From a bacterium (GTDB taxonomy: Bacteria; Zhuqueibacterota; QNDG01; JAGLOF01), in the NCBI GenBank assembly GCA_016934955.1, contig JAFGRY010000032.1, positions 1 to 64,000 on the forward strand: a DNA stretch of 64,000 bases, read 5' to 3'. Shown here one piece after another: positions 45,879 to 54,265 of this stretch (the stretch's first letter is position 1; each line of letters opens with the position of its first letter). The notes beneath the pieces are model-generated. The model made no database searches and was not told the DNA's origin. It saw nothing but the letters and a program-made list of their open reading frames with translations. The position numbers and the translations under genes are program-made.

Positions 45879-48659
45879 ATGAGCAGCAGAAAGACGTTGT
45901 TTATCATCGACGGAACGGCCTTGGCCTACCGGGCGTTTTACGCCATGGCGCGAAATCCCCTTGTCAATTCCCGGGGGCTCGATACCAGCGCGGTTTTCGG
46001 TTTCACGAATTCACTTTTCAGCATACTGCGCAGTGAAAAACCGGACTCACTCGTGTGCGTGTTCGATGCGCGCGGTCCCACATTCCGGCATGAACGCTAC
46101 CCCGAGTACAAGGCGACCCGGGAAAAGATGCCCGAAGAAATGGCCGCGCAGCTGCCACTTATTCAGCAGGTGCTCGAAGTTCTGCGCGTTCCCACTCTGG
46201 AGAAGCAGGGCTACGAAGCGGACGACATCATGGCGACCCTGGCGCTGAAAGCCGCGGAAAAGGGCATGCGTGTCTTCATGGTGACCGGAGACAAGGACAT
46301 GATGCAGGTTGTCAGCGACAGCATCAGGATGTACTCGTTCGGCAGGGGAATGGCTTCCGGAGAGATCGTGATCAGGGATCCGGAAAGTGTCAGAAATAAG
46401 ATGGGTGTCGGACCGGAACAAATCATCGATTATCTAGGCCTTACCGGCGACAGTTCGGACAATATTCCCGGTGTTCCCGGGATCGGGCCGAAAACGGCGG
46501 CGAAACTGCTGGCCGACTTCGGTTCCCTCGACAACCTGTATGGTTCTCTTGCCGGTGTCGACAGCGATAATCTGCGGACAAAGCTGGAGGAACATCGGGA
46601 ACAGGCCTTTCTCTCCCGGGAACTGGTGACCCTGGACACGGACGTGCCTCTAAATGTCGGTCTGGATGACCTGAAAATGGGGCATTTCGACCGGGGAGCG
46701 GTTGAAGCCCTCTTCAAGGAACTGGAATTTCAGCGGCTGCTGCGCTCTCTGCCCGATTCCCTCGCGGGGGAGGAAGAAAGCGGTGATGAGCTGCCCCGGC
46801 ACTACACCGTGGTTACCACCGCGGGGGCGCTTCGGTCTCTGGTGCAGGCGCTTTCCCGGGAGAGCTGTATCGCCTTTGACACGGAAACGACATCGGTCGA
46901 CCCGATGCGGGCGGATCTGGTGGGGTTGTCGTTCTCCTGGAAGGAGGGTGAGGCCTGGTACGTGCCGGTGCGGGTCCCCGAGGCAGACAGGAAAGGGGAT
47001 CTTTTTCAGCCGGGCCGTGCCGATCTTTTTAACAGCGGAAAGGACCCCACGGAAACCTTCGTTCTGGAACAGCTGCGTCCGATACTCGAGAACCGGGAAA
47101 TAAAGAAATGCGGACAGAATATCAAATATGATGTGCTGGTCCTCAGGCGGTGCGGCATCGAAGCCGGGGGGATTGATTTTGACACGATGGTCGCGGCCTA
47201 TCTCATCAATCCTTCGGCCCGGAGTCTTTCCATCGATACCCTGGCGCAGGAATATCTCGGCATGCGAAAGATCCCGACCAGTGATCTCATCGGATCGGGC
47301 GCGTCCCGGATCACCATGGACAGGGTGCCGCTGCAGCAGGTGGCCGAATATGCCTGCGAAGACGCTGACGCCGCCTGGCGGCTGCGGAAAATTCTCGAGA
47401 AAAAACTCACCGGGCTGGATATGCTGCCGCTTTTCAGGGACATCGAAATGCCTCTCATTCCGGTGCTCATCGAAATGGAATACACCGGGGTCGCCATAGA
47501 CAGCGACCTTATGGCTGAGATCTCGCTTGATCTCGAAAAGAAGATGCAGGGCCTGATGTCCGAGATTTATGACATCGCCGGGGAAGAGTTCAATATCAAT
47601 TCGCCGAAACAGCTGGGAGTCATTCTCTACGAAAAACTGGAAGTGCACAAGGATGCGGGCTGGAAACGGGTGCGACGCACAAAAACCGGGTACGCCACCG
47701 ACGTGAAGGTGCTTGAAGCCCTCTCGATCCATCCGCTGCCGAGAAAGATACTCGACTACCGGCAGCTGAAAAAGCTGCAGTCGACCTACGTGGACGCCCT
47801 GCCGAAGCTGGTCAACCCGGAAACCGGCAGAATTCACACATCCTTCAATCAGACCGTCACCGCCACCGGCAGACTCTCGACCAGCGATCCCAATCTTCAG
47901 AACATCCCGGTGCGCACGGAGCTGGGACGGGAAATCCGCAAGGCGTTCATTCCCGGGCATCGGGGGTGGCGGCTGGTTTCGGCCGATTACAGTCAGATCG
48001 AATTGCGGATCATGGCGCATGTTTCCAAAGATGAGACGCTGATCGCCTCCTTTAAAAACAACGAGGATGTGCACCGCCGCGTCGCAGCCGAGATTTTTTC
48101 CATCGACCCCCGGGCGGTCACCGATGAACAGCGGCGCATGGCCAAGACGATCAATTTCGGCGTCATGTACGGTATGGGCGCCTACGGGCTGGCCAGCCGT
48201 CTGCACATTTCAAACAGCGAGGCGCAGGAATTCATCGATGCCTATTTCAGCCGCTATCCGAACATCAACCTCTATGTTGCCGAGACGATCGCCACCGCGG
48301 GCCGGGACGGGTATGTGACCACCCTGCTCAACCGCAGACGCGTCCTTCCGGAGATTACCAGTGAAAACCGGAATATGCGCACATTCGCGGAGCGCACCGC
48401 GGTGAACACGCCGATCCAGGGTACGGCGGCCGATATCATCAAGATCGCCATGATTGCCGTATTCCGCAGACTGAAGAGAGAGGGATTTAAGGCGAAGATG
48501 ATCCTGCAGATTCATGATGAACTGCTCTTCGAGGCTCCGGAAGAGGAGGTGGAGACACTCACGGCGATGGTGAAAGAGGAGATGGAGCGGGCGCTGACAC
48601 TCGATGTGCCGATCGTGGTGGAAGCGGGTGCGGGAAACAGCTGGTTCGAAGCCCATTAA
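45879..48659 (+). CDS. polA: DNA polymerase I
   Basis: The 926-residue enzyme has all three domains: 5'-nuclease (about 1-295, starting F-I-I-D-G-T-A-L-A-Y-R-A-F), 3'-5' proofreading exonuclease (about 305-500) with intact D-T-E-T, N-I-K-Y-D and Y-A-C-E-D motifs, and family A polymerase (about 530-926) with D-Y-S-Q-I-E-L-R, R-x-x-x-K-x-x-N-F-G-V-x-Y-G and Q-I-H-D-E. Proofreading residues are kept, unlike in many Gram-positive and Aquificae relatives. It lies 20 bases after gltX; the tRNA terminator hairpin follows its stop. Confidence 0.97.
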   Translation: MSSRKTLFIIDGTALAYRAFYAMARNPLVNSRGLDTSAVFGFTNSLFSILRSEKPDSLVCVFDARGPTFRHERYPEYKATREKMPEEMAAQLPLIQQVLEVLRVPTLEKQGYEADDIMATLALKAAEKGMRVFMVTGDKDMMQVVSDSIRMYSFGRGMASGEIVIRDPESVRNKMGVGPEQIIDYLGLTGDSSDNIPGVPGIGPKTAAKLLADFGSLDNLYGSLAGVDSDNLRTKLEEHREQAFLSRELVTLDTDVPLNVGLDDLKMGHFDRGAVEALFKELEFQRLLRSLPDSLAGEEESGDELPRHYTVVTTAGALRSLVQALSRESCIAFDTETTSVDPMRADLVGLSFSWKEGEAWYVPVRVPEADRKGDLFQPGRADLFNSGKDPTETFVLEQLRPILENREIKKCGQNIKYDVLVLRRCGIEAGGIDFDTMVAAYLINPSARSLSIDTLAQEYLGMRKIPTSDLIGSGASRITMDRVPLQQVAEYACEDADAAWRLRKILEKKLTGLDMLPLFRDIEMPLIPVLIEMEYTGVAIDSDLMAEISLDLEKKMQGLMSEIYDIAGEEFNINSPKQLGVILYEKLEVHKDAGWKRVRRTKTGYATDVKVLEALSIHPLPRKILDYRQLKKLQSTYVDALPKLVNPETGRIHTSFNQTVTATGRLSTSDPNLQNIPVRTELGREIRKAFIPGHRGWRLVSADYSQIELRIMAHVSKDETLIASFKNNEDVHRRVAAEIFSIDPRAVTDEQRRMAKTINFGVMYGMGAYGLASRLHISNSEAQEFIDAYFSRYPNINLYVAETIATAGRDGYVTTLLNRRRVLPEITSENRNMRTFAERTAVNTPIQGTAADIIKIAMIAVFRRLKREGFKAKMILQIHDELLFEAPEEEVETLTAMVKEEMERALTLDVPIVVEAGAGNSWFEAH

Positions 48660-48690
48660 AAAAAAAGGCGTTCCGATATATCGGAACGCC
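48657..48690 (-). terminator. Rho-independent terminator of the tRNA-Leu gene
   Basis: A perfect 24-bp palindrome (48667-48690) is followed on the minus strand by a run of nine T's (48666-48658). It lies 3 bases beyond the tRNA 3' end. It may also affect the convergent polA transcript. Confidence 0.85.
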
Positions 48691-48693
48691 CGG

Positions 48694-48777
48694 TGCCGAA
48701 GGGGGGACTCGAACCCCCACGAGCGTGAACTCACTGCGTCCTGAACGCAGCGCGTCTACCAGTTCCACCACTTCGGC
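48694..48777 (-). tRNA. tRNA-Leu (anticodon CAG)
   Basis: The minus strand folds as a long-variable-arm class II tRNA. The acceptor stem is GCCGAAG/CTTCGGC with discriminator A; the D arm reads GTGGTGGAACTGGTAGACGC. The anticodon stem CTGCG/CGCAG closes the loop TTCAGGA (anticodon CAG), a variable arm follows, and the T-loop is GGTTCGAGTCC. The CCA end is not encoded (CCG follows). Promoter and terminator are both visible. Confidence 0.96.
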
Positions 48778-48786
48778 GAGGCTAAA

Positions 48787-48815
48787 AATATAGAAAAATT
48801 CTTTTTGAAAGTCAA
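48787..48815 (-). promoter_or_regulatory. Promoter of tRNA-Leu
   Basis: On the minus strand TTGACT (48815-48810), a 17-base spacer and TATATT (48792-48787) place the transcription start 2-4 bases before the mature tRNA 5' end. Confidence 0.85.
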
Positions 48816-48863
48816 GGTCTAAAACGTCGCGGCACCGAAAAACTGCGGCGGGAAAAAAATACG

Positions 48864-49331
48864 ATGAAACCGGAAAAAACAGGCATTAAAATCGTCGCCA
48901 CCAACCGGAAGGCTCGATACAGTTACCACATTCTCGACACCCTGGAGGCGGGCATCGTGCTGCAGGGAACGGAAGTAAAATCGCTGCGAAACGGCAAGGC
49001 GAATATCGCGGACAGTCACGCCAGGGTACTCAACGGAGAACTGTTTCTGTTTCACCTGCACATCAGTCCCTATGAACAGGGGAATATCTATAACCATGAG
49101 CCGACCCGTCCCCGCAAACTGCTGCTTCACAAACGGGAGATACGTCGTCTTGAGGGGCGTGTTCAGGAAAAAGGGCTGACGCTGGTACCACTGAAAATAT
49201 ATTTTAAGAGCGGTAAAGCCAAAGTTGAACTGGGCCTGGCAAGAGGGAAAAAACTCCATGACAAGCGAACGGATATTTCTCAGCGGGACGCACAGCGGGA
49301 TGTGGAGCGGGAGATGCGGCGCAAACAGTGA
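48864..49331 (+). CDS. smpB: SsrA-binding protein SmpB
   Basis: The 155-residue protein binds tmRNA for rescue of stalled ribosomes. It shows N-R-K-A-R-Y[23 protein letters not shown], [17 protein letters not shown]-x-R-K-L-L-L-H and the C-terminal G-K-K-L-H-D-K-R region (decoding tail). The tmRNA gene itself is not recognised in the window. It lies just downstream of the divergent tRNA promoter. Confidence 0.96.
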   Translation: MKPEKTGIKIVATNRKARYSYHILDTLEAGIVLQGTEVKSLRNGKANIADSHARVLNGELFLFHLHISPYEQGNIYNHEPTRPRKLLLHKREIRRLEGRVQEKGLTLVPLKIYFKSGKAKVELGLARGKKLHDKRTDISQRDAQRDVEREMRRKQ

Positions 49332-49352
49332 ACGTTTAAGAGAGAGGAACGC

Positions 49353-50624
49353 ATGAGCACCAATGTTTTTACCACCCTCAGGGAACGGGGATTTATCTAT
49401 CAGACAACCGATGAAACCGCACTGGAACAGATACTCGCGGCGAATACGATTACCTGCTATGTCGGGTTTGACGCCACCGCGGATTCACTGCATGTAGGCA
49501 GCCTGGTGCCGATCATGGCACTGATGCATATGCAGCGGGCGGGACACCGTCCCATCGCACTGCTGGGCGGCGGCACCACCATGGTCGGTGATCCCTCCGG
49601 AAAGACGGAGATGCGGCAGATGCTCACCGTCGAGCAGATCAGACAGTACGGAGAGAGAATCAGGAGTCAGTTCGCCACCTATCTCTCCTTCGACAACGAC
49701 AAAGCGCTGCTGCTCAACAATGCGGAGTGGCTCATCCCGCTTAACTATATCGAATTTTTACGTGATATCGGCCGTCATTTCAGCGTCAACCGCATGCTCG
49801 CCGCCGAGAGCTATAAACAGCGGCTGGAGTCGGGACTCTCTTTCATAGAGTTCAACTACATGCTTCTGCAATCCTATGATTTCTATGTTCTGGCCCGGGA
49901 TTATGACTGTCTGCTTCAGATGGGGGGGCAGGATCAGTGGGGGAATATTGTCGCCGGATCGGATCTGACCAGGCGCATGATGGGGAAACAGGTCTACGGC
50001 ATGACCTTCCCGCTGCTCATGACCGCGTCCGGTGAGAAATTCGGAAAATCCGCGGGAAATGCGGTATGGCTGGACAGGAACCTGACGCTCCCGTACGATT
50101 TCTATCAATACTGGCGCAATATCGACGATGCGGATGTGGAAAAATGCCTCGGTCTTTTTACCTTCCTGCCCATGGAGGAAGTGAAGCGGCTTCCGGGTGA
50201 GAACATCAACCGGGCCAAGGAAATCCTGGCCTTTGAAGCGACCGCGATCACGCACGGTTTCGAAACCGCGGCGGCGGCATACACCGCGGCGGCGGGGCAG
50301 TTCGGACTGACCGACCCGGAAGGGAAGGTCAAAACAGTCTCCCGCATCACGGATGTACCGGTGAACGTGGAAAGCACGGTCCCGACGGTGACCCTCGCCG
50401 GAAAGGACCTTTCCGGCGGTGTCTGGATCGTTTCTCTGTTCGTGGAAGCCGGCCTCTGCGCGAGCAACGGCGAGGTCCGGCGTCTGATCAAGCAGGGCGG
50501 CGCCTATCTGAACGGCGAGAAAATCGTATCGGATACCCTCAATATCAGCGAAGCCGACCTGGATGCGGGAGCGGTGCTTCTGCAGGCGGGAAAGAAACGG
50601 CACAAACGGATTGTTTTTGCATAG
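49353..50624 (+). CDS. tyrS: Tyrosyl-tRNA synthetase
   Basis: The 423-residue class I enzyme has the C-Y-V-G-F-D-A-T-A-D-S-L-H-V-G-S tyrosine-binding/HIGH region (about 33-48), G-D-P-S-G-K-T-E-M-R, Q-S-Y-D-F, Q-M-G-G-Q-D-Q-W-G-N-I and the K-F-G-K-S motif (about 229-233). The C-terminal S4 RNA-binding domain (about 350-420) reads R-R-L-I-K-Q-G-G-A-Y-L-N-G. It belongs to the common TyrS (E. coli type) branch. It lies 21 bases after smpB. Confidence 0.96.
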   Translation: MSTNVFTTLRERGFIYQTTDETALEQILAANTITCYVGFDATADSLHVGSLVPIMALMHMQRAGHRPIALLGGGTTMVGDPSGKTEMRQMLTVEQIRQYGERIRSQFATYLSFDNDKALLLNNAEWLIPLNYIEFLRDIGRHFSVNRMLAAESYKQRLESGLSFIEFNYMLLQSYDFYVLARDYDCLLQMGGQDQWGNIVAGSDLTRRMMGKQVYGMTFPLLMTASGEKFGKSAGNAVWLDRNLTLPYDFYQYWRNIDDADVEKCLGLFTFLPMEEVKRLPGENINRAKEILAFEATAITHGFETAAAAYTAAAGQFGLTDPEGKVKTVSRITDVPVNVESTVPTVTLAGKDLSGGVWIVSLFVEAGLCASNGEVRRLIKQGGAYLNGEKIVSDTLNISEADLDAGAVLLQAGKKRHKRIVFA

Positions 50625-50627
50625 GCG

Positions 50628-51218
50628 ATGGATCTCTACGGAATTGACAAGACTCTTTTCCTTTTTCTGAACAGCGGCCTGGCCAACAGCGTCTTCGACA
50701 CGGTGATGCCGTTCGTCACCGATGCCGACAACTGGAGAATTCCCCTGGGGGCCGCGTGGCTGGCGTTGCTGCTGTTCGGAGGGCGCCGGGGACGGATCGC
50801 GGCGCTGCTTGCCGTTGTGGTGCTGACGCTGAGCGACCAGGTGTCAAGCAGTCTGCTCAAGCCGCTGATCGGCAGAGTCAGGCCCTGCTTTGCGGTTGAG
50901 GGAGCCCGCCTGCTTATCAGGCAGTCGAGATCCTTCTCTTTCCCCTCCTCACATGCCGCGAACAACGCGGCTCTGGCGCTCTTTTTCTCCGTTAAATATC
51001 CGCGTGCAACATGGGTATTCATCACCATCGCGGTGCTGGTGGGATATTCCCGTATCTATGTCGGCGTCCACTATCCATCGGATGTCGCTGGAGGCTTTTT
51101 AGTGGGAGCGGCGTGCGCGGCCGTTGTCCTGCAGGGTGAACGGACGGCAACCGGTCTGTGGCGCCGTTTTCGCCGAACCCGTGACACCCGCGCCGCGAAC
51201 GAAGGAGAATCGGAATGA
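50628..51218 (+). CDS. PAP2-family membrane phosphatase
   Basis: The 196-residue membrane protein carries all three PAP2 signatures: K-P-L-I-G-R-V-R-P (KxxxxxxRP), S-F-P-S-S-H-A (PSGH-like, with Ser for Gly) and S-R-I-Y-V-G-V-H-Y-P-S-D (SRxxxxxHxxxD). The family dephosphorylates lipid phosphates such as undecaprenyl diphosphate or phosphatidate at the outer face of the inner membrane. Five hydrophobic segments fit the fold. It starts 4 bases after tyrS and overlaps the macro-domain gene by 4 bases. Confidence 0.9.
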   Translation: MDLYGIDKTLFLFLNSGLANSVFDTVMPFVTDADNWRIPLGAAWLALLLFGGRRGRIAALLAVVVLTLSDQVSSSLLKPLIGRVRPCFAVEGARLLIRQSRSFSFPSSHAANNAALALFFSVKYPRATWVFITIAVLVGYSRIYVGVHYPSDVAGGFLVGAACAAVVLQGERTATGLWRRFRRTRDTRAANEGESE

Positions 51219-51754
51219 AAGTGAAAAAAAACAAAACGGCCATTCGGCTTGTTCAGGGTGATATCACCGATATGGAAACAGAAGCCATCGTCAATGCCGC
51301 AAATTCCCGGCTTGCCCATGGAGGCGGGGTCGCCGGCATGATCGTTCGCAAGGGAGGACCCACTATCCAGGAGGAGAGTGATATCTGGGTCAAAGTAAAA
51401 GGAGGCTCCGTGCCTGTGGGCACGGCCGCCATCACCACCGCCGGCAGCCTGCCCTGCAGGTATGTCATTCATGCGGTTGGTCCGCGCATGGGCGAAGGTG
51501 ATGAGGACCGGAAGCTGGAGCAGGCAACACGTTCGGCGCTGGAGACAGCGGTGTCGCACCATATCAGGACCATTGCTTTTCCCGCGATCAGCACCGGTAT
51601 TTTCGGCTATCCCATGGACCGCTGCGCGAAGATAATGCTCGCCACCGTATGGGATTTCATTGCAGAACACGACGAGCTGCAGGAGGTGGTGTTCTGCCTT
51701 TACGGCCAGGAAGCGTTCGACACCTTCGCCGCCGCCTGCAAGGAACTCACCTAA
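51215..51754 (+). CDS. Macro-domain protein (ADP-ribose-binding / O-acetyl-ADP-ribose deacetylase-like)
   Basis: The 179-residue single-domain protein has G-D-I-T, E-A-I-V-N-A-A-N-S-R-L-A-H-G-G-G-V-A (macroD ligand loop), V-I-H-A-V-G-P, and A-F-P-A-I-S-T-G-I-F-G-Y-P. It binds ADP-ribose and may hydrolyse ADP-ribosyl esters. The upstream GAAGGAG overlaps the end of the PAP2 gene. A link to the flanking phosphatase or purine permease is possible but not shown. Confidence 0.92.
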   Translation: MKVKKNKTAIRLVQGDITDMETEAIVNAANSRLAHGGGVAGMIVRKGGPTIQEESDIWVKVKGGSVPVGTAAITTAGSLPCRYVIHAVGPRMGEGDEDRKLEQATRSALETAVSHHIRTIAFPAISTGIFGYPMDRCAKIMLATVWDFIAEHDELQEVVFCLYGQEAFDTFAAACKELT

Positions 51755-51778
51755 TACGGACATACACGGAGATCCGCC

Positions 51779-53230
51779 ATGATTGAGAAATTTTTTCGGC
51801 TCAGGGAACAGGGTACGACGATCCGCACCGAGATCACGGCCGGCGCAACCACTTTTCTCACGATGGCCTACATTGTCGTCATTCAGCCCCTGGTTCTGTC
51901 AGGCGCCATGTTCGGCATCGAAACCGGTCTCGATTTCGGTGCGGTCATGACCGCAACCTGCATCTCGGCGGCACTGGCGACGGTGATCATGGCCCTGTAC
52001 GCGAAATATCCCATCGTACAGGCGCCGGGCATGGGAGAGAATTTCTTTTTCGTGCTTTCGGCACTGCCCGCTGCCGCCGCCGCCGGTTTCACCAACAACT
52101 GGGAGGTGGCGCTGGGTGTCGTGTTCATTTCGGGAATTCTGTTTCTTCTCATTTCACTGGCCGGCCTGCGCAAGGCCCTGATCAACGCAATCAGTCCCAG
52201 CATGAAAAACGGCATGGCTGTAGGGATCGGGCTCTTTATCGCGTTTCTCGGGCTTCAGAACGCGGGACTGATCATCTCGGCTGCCTCGATAGCGGAGGGT
52301 CCGGGGGGGCCGGTGCTCGTTCCCGGAACACTGGTCAAGATGAATGCACAGTTTGCCTCCATCGATCTGATAATTTTTCTCTGCGGCCTGATCATGACAG
52401 CCGTGCTGCACGTACGAAAAGTGAGGGGGTCGATTCTGCTCGGCATTGCCGGGGCCACGCTCCTGACCATGGCCGCCAGGCTCCTCCTGCAGCTGTTCCC
52501 GGACCTGGCCGGGCATGCCGTGTTCGCCGGCTCAAAGCTGGGTACCATGTTCAGATTCGCCGATGCGGTCTTTTCCGCACCTCCGTCACTCGCTCCCACG
52601 TTTTTCAAGATGGATCTGGCCGGCGCCCTGACGCTGCAGATGGTGCCGATCATCGTCATTTTTCTTTTTATGGACACCTTCGATACCATCGGGACATTGG
52701 TAGGGGTCAGTGAACAGGCGGGACTGATGAAGGACGGCGAACTGCCGCGGGCGAGCAGAGCGATGGTGTCCGATGCGGTGGGTACCGTGATCGGCGCCTG
52801 CCTGGGGACGAGTACGGTGACCAGTTTCATCGAAAGCGCGGCCGGGGTGGAGCAGGGCGGACGAACGGGGCTGACATCCCTGACAGCGGCGATGCTGTTT
52901 CTGCTGACGCTGTTTATCAGCCCGCTGATCATGATGATCGGCAGCTATCCGGTGATCACGGCGCCAGCGCTGGTCATTGTGGGATCGATGATGATGCGCA
53001 ATGTGGTGAAGATCCAATGGACGGATTACAGCGAGGCCGTGCCCGCGTTTTTGACGATTCTGGTAATGCCCCTGGCCAATTCCGTGGCCGACGGTCTGGC
53101 CATGGGGTTTATCGCCTACCCCCTGGTCAAGGTGCTCAGCGGACGCCGCCGGGACACCTCCTGGCTCATGATCGGTCTGGGACTGGTGCTGATTCTTTAC
53201 TTTGTATTCGTCCGCGGTTCGGCGGGCTGA
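51779..53230 (+). CDS. NCS2-family (AzgA-like) purine permease
   Basis: The 483-residue transporter begins with R-E-x-x-A/T-G-A-T-T-F-L-T-M-A-Y-I-V-V-I-Q-P and shows A-P-G-M-G-E-N-F-F-F (AzgA-type Q/E-N motif), a D-T-F-D-T-I-G-T-L motif and S-F-I-E-S-A-A-G-V-E-Q-G-G-R-T-G-L-T. These mark adenine/guanine/hypoxanthine:H+ symporters of the AzgA/PbuG branch. About 12-14 membrane segments are visible. Its 3' end overlaps a convergent minus-strand gene by 34 bases. Confidence 0.92.
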   Translation: MIEKFFRLREQGTTIRTEITAGATTFLTMAYIVVIQPLVLSGAMFGIETGLDFGAVMTATCISAALATVIMALYAKYPIVQAPGMGENFFFVLSALPAAAAAGFTNNWEVALGVVFISGILFLLISLAGLRKALINAISPSMKNGMAVGIGLFIAFLGLQNAGLIISAASIAEGPGGPVLVPGTLVKMNAQFASIDLIIFLCGLIMTAVLHVRKVRGSILLGIAGATLLTMAARLLLQLFPDLAGHAVFAGSKLGTMFRFADAVFSAPPSLAPTFFKMDLAGALTLQMVPIIVIFLFMDTFDTIGTLVGVSEQAGLMKDGELPRASRAMVSDAVGTVIGACLGTSTVTSFIESAAGVEQGGRTGLTSLTAAMLFLLTLFISPLIMMIGSYPVITAPALVIVGSMMMRNVVKIQWTDYSEAVPAFLTILVMPLANSVADGLAMGFIAYPLVKVLSGRRRDTSWLMIGLGLVLILYFVFVRGSAG

Positions 53231-53706
53231 GACGAGATTCTGGGATAGGGAGAGAGCGACAGCATCTGCTGCAGATAGCGATGCAGATCGGCAAAGTAGG
53301 GAAGCATACTGCTGAACACCAGTTTTCGCTTGAAGTGAAACGTGAGCCGAATGGTCTGCCGGCCTTTCTTTTTCCCGTCTGTCGTATCGGGCAGCTTCAC
53401 GTCCAGCAGTTCTGAAAAAAGCAGGGTTTCCACCCGTCCTTTATTCCTGTCGAAGACCTGAATTGACCGCTCGGAAATGATATAGCGAAGATTGGAATAT
53501 TTTCGGTACTGGGTGACACCGACAACCGCTGCGGCGGCGAGGATCAGGATGACGATCCCCGCCGCCGCTTCTATTTTATAGGTGAAGCGGGATGACAGGA
53601 TCTGAAACACCATGGTACCTGCCACGATCAGGTACGGCGTCAGGGATGCCGCGTAACTCCTGACAAAATCGGTTTTTTTGTCGTCCATGGAAAAGGAACG
53701 ATTCAT
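53197..53706 (-). CDS. Small two-helix membrane protein (YcxB/PH-like), unknown function
   Basis: The 169-residue protein starts after GGGGAGGA. Two hydrophobic segments (about 22-40 and 46-64) are followed by a soluble part with R-Y-I-I-S-E-R-S-I-Q-V and a strand-turn pattern like bacterial PH/YcxB-type domains (about 75-150). No catalytic motif is visible. The C-terminus runs into the end of the purine permease gene on the other strand, an antisense 3' overlap of 34 bases. Its role is unknown. Confidence 0.65.
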   Translation of the reverse strand: MNRSFSMDDKKTDFVRSYAASLTPYLIVAGTMVFQILSSRFTYKIEAAAGIVILILAAAAVVGVTQYRKYSNLRYIISERSIQVFDRNKGRVETLLFSELLDVKLPDTTDGKKKGRQTIRLTFHFKRKLVFSSMLPYFADLHRYLQQMLSLSPYPRISSQPAEPRTNTK

Positions 53707-53759
53707 TCACGTCCTCCCCTGAGTGCTGTGTCCGTGTGCCGGCCGGATTGCCGGGTCAC

Positions 53760-54245
53760 TTACGACTCGACGATCCTGACCGCCTGCATGACATCGCCCT
53801 GCTCGATTGCATCGACGACATCCTGTCCTGATGTTACCTGGCCGAATACCGTATGCCGGCCGTTCAGGTGCGGCTGGGGGGCGTGGGTGATGAAAAACTG
53901 GCTGCCGTTTGTGTTGGGGCCGGCGTTGGCCATGGAGAGCGAACCGGTTCCATGGGTGTGGGGATTGCCGTCGAATTCGTCCCTGAATGTGTACCCGGGG
54001 CCGCCCATGCCGGTGCCCGTGGGGTCTCCCCCCTGGATCACGAAATTGCTGATAACCCGGTGGAACGTGAGCCCGTCATAGTAGCCTTCCCGGGCGAGAA
54101 AAACGAAGTTATTCACGGTCAAAGGCGCTTCTCCGGCGTACAGCTCGATAGTGATCGTCCCTTTGTCCGTCTCTATTTCCGCAGTGTATGTTTTATTCGC
54201 GTCGATGGTCAATTCGGGCGGTTTTCCCCATTGTTTCTTTCCCAT
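53760..54245 (-). CDS. Cyclophilin-type peptidyl-prolyl cis-trans isomerase
   Basis: The 161-residue cytoplasmic protein (no signal peptide) has [15 protein letters not shown] (catalytic Arg), [21 protein letters not shown] and H-T-V-F-G-Q-V. It speeds proline isomerisation during folding. The W residue typical for cyclosporin binding is replaced by H in P-H-L-N-G-R-H, as in many bacterial forms. AAAGGAA precedes the ATG. It lies 20 bases downstream of typA. Confidence 0.94.
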   Translation of the reverse strand: MGKKQWGKPPELTIDANKTYTAEIETDKGTITIELYAGEAPLTVNNFVFLAREGYYDGLTFHRVISNFVIQGGDPTGTGMGGPGYTFRDEFDGNPHTHGTGSLSMANAGPNTNGSQFFITHAPQPHLNGRHTVFGQVTSGQDVVDAIEQGDVMQAVRIVES

Positions 54246-54265
54246 TGCTATTCCTTTCGTTTGAT

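Noticed and set aside
48667-48690. 24-bp palindrome read as the polA terminator
   Set aside because: On the plus strand no T-run follows; the T-run is on the minus strand, so it fits the tRNA-Leu gene instead.
48864-49331. tmRNA gene expected near smpB
   Set aside because: Neither side of smpB shows the tRNA-like ends and tag reading frame; the adjacent RNA gene is tRNA-Leu(CAG).
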